In this document: one piece after another, positions 1 through 5,345 of the stretch
Position numbering within the stretch: the stretch's first letter is position 1
Layout: each line of letters opens with the position of its first letter
Assembly (NCBI GenBank): GCA_038751365.1
Contig: JBCDGH010000045.1
Span: 1 to 6,189 of the forward strand
Direction: 5' to 3'
Source: JBCDGH01 sp038751365
GTDB taxonomy: Bacteria; Patescibacteriota; JACMRA01
DNA length: 6,189 nt
Position numbers and translations under genes: made by a program
Notes under the pieces: generated by a model
What the model saw: only the letters and a program-made list of their open reading frames with translations
Database searches by the model: none
Told to the model about the DNA's origin: nothing

Positions 1-51
1 CCTCTCAATGATTAATTGTTTTACTGGTTCAGGAACTTTAATACCTCGCAT
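1..51 (-). CDS. N-terminal fragment of an unidentified protein, cut by the window edge
   Basis: An ATG at 51-49 on the minus strand opens a frame that stays open for 17 codons to the window edge and reads MRGIKVPEPVKQLIIER. The mix of basic and aliphatic residues, with an apparent helix from about residue 8, looks like real protein and resembles the start of some small helix-turn-helix proteins, but 17 residues are too few to assign a family. There is no Shine-Dalgarno sequence before the ATG, as for most genes here. It lies 90 bp downstream of the acetyltransferase gene on the same strand, so it could be the last member of that transcript or have its own promoter; I see no good -35/-10 pair. 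Chance opening of a 17-codon frame cannot be excluded. Confidence 0.45.
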   Translation of the reverse strand, partial: MRGIKVPEPVKQLIIER

Positions 52-82
52 ATATACACTGCATTAACTTAGACTGCTATAT

Positions 83-114
83 TAATTCTCATAATTATTA
101 TTAAAAGAGAATTA
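83..114. repeat. 8-bp inverted repeat with 16-nt spacer
   Basis: TAATTCTC at 83-90 is the exact reverse complement of GAGAATTA at 107-114. It sits in the 90-bp gap between the acetyltransferase stop and the partial gene starting at 51. On RNA it would form a weak AU-rich stem with a 16-nt loop and no following U-run, so it is not a convincing terminator. On DNA it has the shape of an operator for a dimeric regulator of the partial downstream gene. Its role is unknown and chance is possible in sequence this AT-rich. Confidence 0.35.
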
Positions 115-141
115 TATGTCTAAATTAACAGAAGTGGGTCA

Positions 142-648
142 TTACGCTATTAAAATATATTCGTTGAGCTTTGAACCTTTAGAGTTTGTAAAATTTCTAG
201 TGTATGACATTCCTAAAGATTTAGCTAAAGAGTTGCTTGCAACATTGTTCACATCTGCACTATAAACTAGCTTTTGCATACTTGTATTGTTGAATAGCCA
301 GTTTATAAAAAGTGACATACCCTTTTTAGCATATCCTTTATTTTGTGCCTCTGGTTTAATCCATAGTCCAAACACCGGATCTGTTTTAATATTTCTAATT
401 GAGAGCATACCAGTAAAACTACTCATTTTGTTTAAGAGAACAAGTTCAATTTTGTCTCCATTTTCCATTAGGTTCAAATTGTCTTCAATCCAACTATTGA
501 CTTCAGTTATTGAATTGAAAGGTATAAAGAAATCTCGAACATTTCCATAGTTGTTTTCTAAGACATCTTGGCTATATTTCTTATTTAGAGAAACTAATTT
601 CACATCATCAGACCGTATCGCAATATTTGTAAATTTTGTTGAGGGCAT
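142..648 (-). CDS. GNAT-family N-acetyltransferase, RimJ/RimL-like
   Basis: This 168-residue protein has the layout of the RimJ/RimL-like branch of the GNAT superfamily, which moves an acetyl group from acetyl-CoA to an amine. Residues about 16-60 form the substrate-side helices. The stretch at 93-110 (FGLWIKPEAQNKGYAKKG) carries the acetyl-CoA pyrophosphate loop, with Q102-x-x-G105-x-A107 matching the usual Q/RxxGxG/A. Residues 135-147 (NVASNSLAKSLGM) are the typical motif B, N..S..la..lGf. The substrate cannot be read from sequence: a protein N-terminus, an antibiotic or a small amine are all possible. It starts at ATG 648-646 with no Shine-Dalgarno sequence and ends in TAA. It follows the flavin transferase gene on the same strand after 69 bp, so it may share that transcript; nothing suggests a joint function. 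There is no signal peptide, so it should be cytoplasmic. Family assignment is firm, function is not. Confidence 0.85.
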   Translation of the reverse strand: MPSTKFTNIAIRSDDVKLVSLNKKYSQDVLENNYGNVRDFFIPFNSITEVNSWIEDNLNLMENGDKIELVLLNKMSSFTGMLSIRNIKTDPVFGLWIKPEAQNKGYAKKGMSLFINWLFNNTSMQKLVYSADVNNVASNSLAKSLGMSYTRNFTNSKGSKLNEYILIA

Positions 649-717
649 AATTGAAAGTTTGTGTAAGTTAACTGGAAGGGGTATAAAATAACTTATTTTT
701 GTCCAAGCAAAGTATCG

Positions 718-1638
718 CTATGTGAATAATTTACCAACATAGCCTTCAGACCTGATAAAGGTAAAGTCAGGTAAAATCAAAAGGTATTCTACCTTTATTT
801 GTTTGGCTATTATATCCAGACTAGTAGGCGGGCAAACGAATAGAATAGTGCTTCCAACATCTGCTTGAGTGGTAGATTCAGCTTGAGTAAATACTGCTAG
901 ATAGTTGTTTGGACTTTTGCCTGAATTAGGGTTTATAAGATGGTGCTGATCTTCATTAAATTTACGTCGATTAGCTGACGAGCAGCCTATGGCTTGATTC
1001 TGGATGTCTATATAGCCAATCATCTGATTGTTCAGAGCTGGGTGTTCTAGGTAGAACCTACCCATAGTACTATAGATATCTCCTCCAGCGTTAATGCTAA
1101 ATTTATTTAAACCAAGAGATCTAAAATAATTACACAGCTTATCTACTAACCAACCCTTACCAATACCCCCGAAATCAATTTGAACGTCTTTAGAGATAAT
1201 TATTTTATCTGTATTTATATATAAAAATGATTGGTCAATAATTTCTTGTGATATGTTGCATTGGTTTTTTGTAGCAGGTTGGAATAGAGTTTCTGAGCTT
1301 CTGGTTTTAGATGTTACTTTTTGTTTTAATTTTTTGTCATATCCTATATTCTCTAATTTAGAGCCAAGTGAGATGTCAAAATAACCATTGGAAATGTGTT
1401 TTAGTTTTTGGGAATGAATAATCAAGTCTAAAAACTCTTGGTCAAATTCAGTTATCACCTTTTTGGTGTTGAGAGTACCAGTAAAGTTATTGTCTATGAA
1501 TCTGGAATAATTATTATGAAAATTACTTATCCTTAGCTTAATATTTTTAGCTATTTCAGTAAGTGCATCTTGTGAAAGTAGGTCATTAATAGTTACTAGC
1601 CATTTTGTTCCAAGTCCAGTATACCCAAACGAAGGCAC
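718..1638 (-). CDS. apbE: FAD:protein FMN transferase (ApbE family)
   Basis: ApbE enzymes cleave FAD and attach the FMN half through a phosphoester bond to a threonine or serine of a target protein, using Mg2+. This 306-residue protein has the family landmarks in order: YTGLGTKW at 6-13 (usual MGT near the start), the NYSRF segment at 43-47, NGYFDIS at 84-90, IDFGGIGKGWLVD at 154-166 (usual D.GG.aKGya.D), NAGGDI at 183-188, HHLINPNSGKSP at 232-243, and QADVGSTILF at 258-267, where D260 and T264 match the Asp and Thr that bind the metal. It starts with GTG at 1638-1636; that G is also the last base of the TAG stop of the FMN-binding protein gene, so the two are probably translationally coupled. 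The family start motif lies at residue 6, so this start fits. Unlike many bacterial ApbE proteins, which are exported or lipoproteins, it has no signal peptide or lipobox and is predicted cytoplasmic. It ends in TAG. Confidence 0.93.
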   Translation of the reverse strand: MPSFGYTGLGTKWLVTINDLLSQDALTEIAKNIKLRISNFHNNYSRFIDNNFTGTLNTKKVITEFDQEFLDLIIHSQKLKHISNGYFDISLGSKLENIGYDKKLKQKVTSKTRSSETLFQPATKNQCNISQEIIDQSFLYINTDKIIISKDVQIDFGGIGKGWLVDKLCNYFRSLGLNKFSINAGGDIYSTMGRFYLEHPALNNQMIGYIDIQNQAIGCSSANRRKFNEDQHHLINPNSGKSPNNYLAVFTQAESTTQADVGSTILFVCPPTSLDIIAKQIKVEYLLILPDFTFIRSEGYVGKLFT

Positions 1639-2138
1639 TACTTCTTTGCTTCCTTCTGGATACTTTGAACTACTTCGTTGAAACCATCGCCAGTAAGTGA
1701 AGAACCATTAATTTTTCCGACAGTAGCTTCGTCTAGCTTTTTACCGACTACACGTCCTGAAATACCTTCCTGAAATTTTTCTTGATACCCTATAGAAACT
1801 CTATTTGTAGCCAGATTGGTTATACTAACTTGGCTAATTATGTCTTCATTTAGACTAAGCTCGACCTCGATGGACTCACTACCTGCAGGCGAAGTATAGG
1901 TTCCGGTGGAAGTATAAACTCCGTTTTCATATATTTGGTCAGTTTCATTATCAATCTTTTCTTGATTAGTTTCTGAGTTATCAGATAGTGGTTCTACTCG
2001 AACTTCAGAGTTAGTATCAGGTTCGTTAACACTTGTTTCTTCAGGTTGTAATTGATCACCAAAAAATATTAGTATAATAGCAACGAAGATAACAATACCA
2101 GATATACTTGATATAGCGAGAGCTGTAGATTTATTCAT
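1638..2138 (-). CDS. membrane-anchored FMN-binding-domain protein, likely flavinylated by ApbE
   Basis: The 166 residues divide into a single transmembrane helix (about 8-27, after a short start with K3), a flexible acidic linker rich in E, D, N, S and T (about 31-70), and an FMN-binding domain (about 70-166) of the type found in NqrC, RnfG and the Listeria lipoprotein PplA. The domain starts with NGVYTSTGTYTSPAGSESIEV and ends with the flavinylation segment NGSSLTGDGF at 144-153, where SSLT stands in for the usual S-G-A-T; T149 is the predicted FMN acceptor. A positive N-terminus before the helix suggests the flavin domain lies outside the cell. The gene has the best promoter in the window just upstream and overlaps the ApbE gene by one base, making a substrate-enzyme pair. 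Known relatives pass electrons between membrane and extracellular acceptors; which partner donates electrons here is not visible. It starts at ATG 2138-2136 without a Shine-Dalgarno sequence and ends in TAG. Confidence 0.88.
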   Translation of the reverse strand: MNKSTALAISSISGIVIFVAIILIFFGDQLQPEETSVNEPDTNSEVRVEPLSDNSETNQEKIDNETDQIYENGVYTSTGTYTSPAGSESIEVELSLNEDIISQVSITNLATNRVSIGYQEKFQEGISGRVVGKKLDEATVGKINGSSLTGDGFNEVVQSIQKEAKK

Positions 2139-2158
2139 AGAAAATTTTAAACAAGTTT

Positions 2159-2187
2159 ATATTATAAATTAGAACATAGATTGTCAA
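2159..2187 (-). promoter_or_regulatory. promoter of the FMN-binding protein / apbE unit
   Basis: On the minus strand a perfect TTGACA lies at 2187-2182. A perfect TATAAT lies at 2166-2161, 15 bp away, and an overlapping TAATAT at 2164-2159 is 17 bp away. Either would start RNA roughly 10-20 bases before the ATG at 2138, leaving a very short leader with no room for a normal Shine-Dalgarno sequence. It lies just after the dprA stop codon at 2219, so the flavin pair can be transcribed apart from dprA. Confidence 0.65.
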
Positions 2188-2218
2188 TGTAAATAATGCC
2201 AATAGTTATGATTTTAGC

Positions 2219-3313
2219 CTATGCTAGTTTTATCCAATTATTGGATCCCTCGTTAGATGCCAACCCTTCTAGCTCAAGGAAGGTTAGCTCACTTATCAAA
2301 CTCCGAATAGGTATGCTAAGATTCTCAGATAATGTATCTACATCAACGGGGTTAAAGCTCAAAGCTTGGTAGATTTCTTGGCTTATTTTATTTGGTAAGA
2401 CTGCTTCTCTTGGTGGATTATAGTTTCCGGTTTTAAATGTACTCAACCCTAGTAGTTGTGAAATGTCTTCTGCGTCTGTGATTATATTTGCGCCATCTTT
2501 TAGAAGTTGAATGTTACCAGCAAAGTAGGGATCAAAAATTGATGCTGGTGAAGTAGCTACAGTTTTTCCTAAGTCACGTGCGTGAGAAGCTGTAATTAAG
2601 GTACCAGAACGTTGTCCAGCTTGTACTACCCAGGTTATTTCGCTTAAAGCTGCTAAGATTCTATTTCTTTGAGGGAAGTGGTATGTCTTCGCTTTTGTAC
2701 CTAGATAATGCTCTGAGATAACCAAACCACCTTCTTCTATTATTTGATTTTTTAATCTTAAATTCTGAGAAGGATAAAAGCAGTTACTGTCTAAACCGGA
2801 TCCAATCACAGCAACAGTCTTACTATGATTTTCAGTTGAGGTATGGTGTACCAGTGTGTCTACGCCCGCAGCTAAGCCTGAAATAGTTGTGACTTCGTTA
2901 TCGCAGAGACTTTTTAGCATACTCTTAAGTAGCGATTTTGAATATGTTTGAATATTTCTTGAACCAACTATGGTTAACAACTTTTTGGTATTTAGTGCTT
3001 GTAGTGACCCTTGATAATATAGTACAATAGGAATTCTATTTTCTAGGCAGAGAAGAGATGGCGGGTAGTTTTTATCTTTAAAGGTGAGTAAGCTGACTTT
3101 GTTATTATGAAGCTGCTCTTTCATCACTTTAATCTCATTGTTTAGGCTTAGGCAGCTAACCTTGTCTAACCACTTTTCAGATTTTTTTATAATCCCAAAA
3201 TCGTCTTTTAAAGCTTCTTCTAGTGATTTGTATGACTCAAGAATTCTAAAGTATCTTGGTAATGTAAGATTGGTCTTGCGACAGAGCCATGCTAGCAAAA
3301 AATTTTCGTTCAT
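2219..3313 (-). CDS. dprA: DNA-processing protein DprA (Smf)
   Basis: DprA binds incoming single-stranded DNA in the cytoplasm, protects it and loads RecA during natural transformation. This 364-residue protein has the family order: an N-terminal helical region (1-75), the entry motif KNYPPSLLCLENRIPIVLYY (81-100), then the Rossmann-like core with IVGSRN (115-120), SGLAAGVD (145-152), IGSGLD (170-175), YHFPQRNRIL (211-220, close to the usual FPxRNRIIagLS), and SGTLITASHA (236-245). A C-terminal winged-helix-like segment (about 305-364) is present, as in many full-length DprA proteins. The length is normal. It starts at ATG 3313-3311 with no Shine-Dalgarno sequence and ends in TAG. It lies 27 bp after the small membrane protein gene and is probably co-transcribed with it. 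No other competence gene is in the window. The whole set of core motifs is intact, so I expect an active protein. Confidence 0.96.
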   Translation of the reverse strand: MNENFLLAWLCRKTNLTLPRYFRILESYKSLEEALKDDFGIIKKSEKWLDKVSCLSLNNEIKVMKEQLHNNKVSLLTFKDKNYPPSLLCLENRIPIVLYYQGSLQALNTKKLLTIVGSRNIQTYSKSLLKSMLKSLCDNEVTTISGLAAGVDTLVHHTSTENHSKTVAVIGSGLDSNCFYPSQNLRLKNQIIEEGGLVISEHYLGTKAKTYHFPQRNRILAALSEITWVVQAGQRSGTLITASHARDLGKTVATSPASIFDPYFAGNIQLLKDGANIITDAEDISQLLGLSTFKTGNYNPPREAVLPNKISQEIYQALSFNPVDVDTLSENLSIPIRSLISELTFLELEGLASNEGSNNWIKLA

Positions 3314-3340
3314 AGAAGTTATTACATATCTAGATACTTA

Positions 3341-3679
3341 CTAACCAACAAACCACATTAGATTAATGTAGGTCATATATGCTAAACCAAATCCAGCAGC
3401 TAGGCATAGGGTTCCTTTGAAAAGTAGGCTAAAACGTGGTCTGCTTTCTTTGGTTGGAATATCTTTAGTCTGGTTTTGATAGTATACGCTCTTAATTCCA
3501 TGAAGTGGATAGCGATTTTTTTTGTTTTTATTATAGCTAATCTCGTTCTTGTCGGCTTGAGCACTCTCACTTGTCAAATCTCTATTACTTTTAGAAAAAT
3601 TTTCATATGCTAAGGTAAAGAATATAGGGCAATAAAAAAGTGGCAGTAAAACTTTTCCTAAAAAATCTACAAAATACAT
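3341..3679 (-). CDS. small two-helix membrane protein of unknown function
   Basis: I do not recognise this 112-residue protein. It has a hydrophobic helix at about 6-25 (FLGKVLLPLFYCPIFFTLAY), a hydrophilic charged middle (about 27-84) rich in K, N, S and D, and a second hydrophobic helix at about 85-109. With two helices, both ends should be on the same side of the membrane and the 58-residue loop on the other. The many lysines and arginines around the loop (K52, K54, R56, K63, K72, K77, R80) favour a cytoplasmic loop, though this is weak evidence. It is the first gene of the minus-strand unit leading into dprA, 27 bp upstream of that start. A link with DNA uptake is tempting but rests only on position. 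It starts at ATG 3679-3677, has no Shine-Dalgarno sequence, and ends in TAG. The two helices at opposite ends argue for a real gene. Confidence 0.7.
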   Translation of the reverse strand: MYFVDFLGKVLLPLFYCPIFFTLAYENFSKSNRDLTSESAQADKNEISYNKNKKNRYPLHGIKSVYYQNQTKDIPTKESRPRFSLLFKGTLCLAAGFGLAYMTYINLMWFVG

Positions 3680-3740
3680 ATATTATCAATTTTACCTCAA
3701 CTAAACTAAGCTATAAGTGAAAGTGTAGGAGAATTTTAAG

Positions 3741-3749
3741 TTATACACA
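3741..3749 (+). other. single DnaA-box-like sequence
   Basis: TTATACACA at 3741-3749 matches the DnaA box TTATNCACA exactly. It falls in the predicted leader of the membrane protein/dprA transcript, within the divergent region before prmC. There is only one, and a match of this kind is expected about once in two to three windows of this size and composition, so this is a pattern match and not a claim of an origin. Confidence 0.2.
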
Positions 3750-3761
3750 ACACATGTTACC

Positions 3762-3789
3762 ATTATACCCAAGCTAAAAACATTGCTAA
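3762..3789 (-). promoter_or_regulatory. promoter of the membrane protein / dprA unit
   Basis: On the minus strand a perfect TATAAT lies at 3767-3762 in the context GGGTATAATGG. A weaker -35 candidate, TTAGCA (4 of 6), lies 16 bp upstream at 3789-3784. RNA would begin near 3755, giving a leader of about 75 bases before the ATG at 3679. The rest of the 184-bp divergent region (3680-3863) must also hold the prmC promoter. For that I see only weak candidates, for example TTGCTT at 3826-3831 with TAGTTT at 3850-3855, which would give a nearly leaderless prmC message. Confidence 0.5.
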
Positions 3790-3863
3790 AGACATTAAGA
3801 GTTAGTCTTCTTCAAGTCAAGTCAATTGCTTAAAAGGTTAAATTCATCTTAGTTTTAGGCTGT

Positions 3864-4700
3864 ATGGCTGTATCGAACTTAGCTTATCAACAGGCGTTAT
3901 TACTAGCTAGTATTACTCAACTTGATATACAAAAAATCATTATTGGGGATTATCAGCTAAGCAGTTCTCAAAAAACCGAGTACCATAAAAAACTTGATTT
4001 ATTGAATAACAATTATCCCCTAGATTATCTTATCGGTTACGTTGATTTTTTGGGAAAAAGGATTATTGTGAACGAGAATGTGTTGATTCCTAGAGCCGAG
4101 ACAGAGCAACTAGTAATGATACTCAAAGAACGTTATAGTAAATCTATTTTACACAAGCTTGATTTGATTGATTTGGGTTGTGGAAGTGGTGTAATAGGTA
4201 TTTCCGTCGCTGAGTACTTCTCGAAAGTGTTATTATGTGATACTTCGGTAGAAGCTCTGGCTGTTTGTAAAAGCAATATAGATCGTAATTCTATAGTAGA
4301 CAGTATCTGTTATCAATCAAATGTGCTAGAGTTTTTGTGGTCTAGTAGTACCTCACTTGATATAAAAAATACTGTTATAGTAGCTAATTTACCCTATTTA
4401 CCTGTTTCCGATAAAGTGCTGGCTTCAGAAAACAAGGTAGAATTTGAACCAGATGAAGCTTTGTATTCAGGTGATGATGGTCTCGATGTATTCAAGTGTT
4501 TAGTAAAACAACTAGGTAAACTAAAGACAATTAATATCCTACCAGTCGAACTAATATTAGAACTGGATCCGCGAAATATTAACATAGCAAAAGAAATGTT
4601 AAATAGTTTGTATTTTCATGTGGATTTGTATAAAGATTTTAACTCTTTTCCTAGATTTTTAATAGCTTCAGAACCAAATATTGAGTCAGCCATTAAATAG
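3864..4700 (+). CDS. prmC: peptide chain release factor N5-glutamine methyltransferase
   Basis: PrmC (HemK) uses S-adenosylmethionine to methylate the glutamine of the GGQ motif in release factors, which speeds peptide release. The 278-residue length is normal. The N-terminal helical domain (1-65) ends in YPLDYLIGYVDFLG, matching the family's P..Yi.G...F.g. LIPRAETE at 74-81 corresponds to the usual vLIPRpETE. The SAM-binding loop is DLGCGSGVIG at 103-112. The catalytic motif is ANLPYLP at 174-180, with L176 where most PrmC proteins have P (NPPY). EFEPDEALYSGDDGLDVF at 193-210 is the typical E-P-x-x-AL-x-G-x-DGL segment. The gene begins at ATG 3864; the frame is open back to a TAA at 3831, but no start codon lies in between. 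No strong Shine-Dalgarno sequence precedes it. It ends in TAG, and the next gene has its own promoter 10-43 bp downstream. The NLPY variant also occurs in KsgA-type methyltransferases, but the flanking motifs exclude that family. Confidence 0.95.
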   Translation: MAVSNLAYQQALLLASITQLDIQKIIIGDYQLSSSQKTEYHKKLDLLNNNYPLDYLIGYVDFLGKRIIVNENVLIPRAETEQLVMILKERYSKSILHKLDLIDLGCGSGVIGISVAEYFSKVLLCDTSVEALAVCKSNIDRNSIVDSICYQSNVLEFLWSSSTSLDIKNTVIVANLPYLPVSDKVLASENKVEFEPDEALYSGDDGLDVFKCLVKQLGKLKTINILPVELILELDPRNINIAKEMLNSLYFHVDLYKDFNSFPRFLIASEPNIESAIK

Positions 4701-4709
4701 TAAGTATTT

Positions 4710-4743
4710 TTGATTGGCACAATTTGACAAACTATGATAGAAT
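4710..4743 (+). promoter_or_regulatory. promoter of the KH-R3H protein gene
   Basis: TAGAAT at 4738-4743 is preceded by TGA, making an extended -10 (TGnTAnnnT). TTGGCA at 4714-4719 is an 18-bp-spaced -35 with 5 of 6 matches. An overlapping alternative is TTGATT (4710-4715) with TATGAT (4733-4738) at 17 bp. Both predict RNA starting at about 4745-4750 and a leader of 60-67 bases. The -10 region TATGATAGAAT resembles TATGCTAGAAC at 6043-6053 in the other plus-strand upstream region. Confidence 0.6.
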
Positions 4744-4752
4744 TATTTCAAC

Positions 4753-4783
4753 ATGTGTTTAACTATTGTTGATCCAAGCACAT
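4753..4783 (+). promoter_or_regulatory. possible 5' leader hairpin of the KH-R3H mRNA
   Basis: ATGTGTTT at 4753-4760 can pair with AAGCACAT at 4776-4783 (seven Watson-Crick pairs and one U-G) around a 15-nt loop. It would stand almost at the predicted 5' end of the transcript, leaving a U-rich single-stranded stretch of about 28 bases, with seven T at 4805-4811 directly before the ATG. No Shine-Dalgarno sequence is present. It might protect the mRNA 5' end or be a binding site; the stem is weak and may be chance. Confidence 0.3.
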
Positions 4784-4811
4784 ATTTTATTAAACTTCCA
4801 CTACTTTTTTT

Positions 4812-5345
4812 ATGACTTCAGATGTTCAAGGCACGCTCATCAAATATATACATCTAATGGTCGACCCCATTGACCCGAATATTAACATAGCAATTCAGCG
4901 TGAAGGAGATCAGTGGAGGGCTAATCTAGTTACCGAGGCAGAAGCGGAGTTTACAGTCGCTGATGGAGAGTTGGTTAGATCAATTCAGCATGTTGCTCGC
5001 GTTCTAGTACATAGGAAGTACCCAGAAGATCGTAGTCACTTTATCCTCGACGTAAATAACTATAGGAAGTTAAGAGAGCATTCAATTAGCAATACTATAC
5101 CAATCTTGGCTAAGAATGATGTGTTGGCTGATGGCAATACCATTATCCTAGTTGGTTTATCCGGTTATGAAAGGCTTCAAGTACATCGAACTTTATCGGA
5201 AATTAAAGGCTTGAATACGAATAGTGTAGGACCTAGTAATAATAGGAAGCTTCTAATCATGCCAACCTCAGAAACTGGTTCCTCAAGTATGGATAAAGCT
5301 AAGATTTACACCGTGGATCAGATAAAGAAAATTCAGGTTAAGTAA
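4812..5345 (+). CDS. Jag-like KH-R3H RNA-binding protein
   Basis: This 177-residue protein matches the C-terminal two domains of Jag/KhpB (SpoIIIJ-associated) proteins, which bind RNA in the cytoplasm and in other bacteria are tied to cell-envelope control. The KH-like domain covers about 8-72 and ends in the typical helix SIQHVARVLVHRKYPEDRSHFILDVNNYRKLRE (57-89). The R3H domain follows (about 85-151): YERLQVH at 119-125 contains R121-x3-H125, and the strand KLLIMP at 146-151 corresponds to the usual R.vvI.P. Two differences stand out. The N-terminal Jag_N domain is absent, and the KH GxxG loop is degraded (V49-A-D-G52 where GkrG is expected). Residues 152-177 form an extra polar tail. Elsewhere jag usually follows yidC near rpmH and rnpA; here it stands alone behind its own promoter. 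It starts at ATG 4812 after a T-run and ends in TAA directly against the stop of the opposing gene. Confidence 0.85.
   Translation: MTSDVQGTLIKYIHLMVDPIDPNINIAIQREGDQWRANLVTEAEAEFTVADGELVRSIQHVARVLVHRKYPEDRSHFILDVNNYRKLREHSISNTIPILAKNDVLADGNTIILVGLSGYERLQVHRTLSEIKGLNTNSVGPSNNRKLLIMPTSETGSSSMDKAKIYTVDQIKKIQVK

Noticed and set aside
116..265. Plus-strand 49-codon frame from ATG 116, with a purine-rich stretch before it.
   Set aside because: It lies mostly antisense to the C-terminal part of the acetyltransferase, whose motif B is clearly coding on the other strand; no promoter or family resemblance supports it.
287..550. Plus-strand frame of 87 codons.
   Set aside because: Entirely antisense to the acetyltransferase gene and without recognisable domains; a shadow of the real frame.
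685..699. Palindrome AAAATAA-C-TTATTTT between the apbE stop and the acetyltransferase start.
   Set aside because: Only A-T pairs and no T-run beyond a GC stem, so not a terminator; such palindromes are common by chance in AT-rich spacers.
3138..3344. Plus-strand frame of 68 codons.
   Set aside because: Antisense to the N-terminal part of dprA; composition is that of a reverse-strand shadow.
4394..4585. Minus-strand frame of 63 codons.
   Set aside because: Antisense to the conserved C-terminal part of prmC; serine-rich shadow sequence.
3864..4700. Considered KsgA or another NLPY-type rRNA methyltransferase.
   Set aside because: The PRAETE, YPLDYLIG and EFEPDEAL...DGLDVF segments and the N-terminal helical domain are specific to PrmC.
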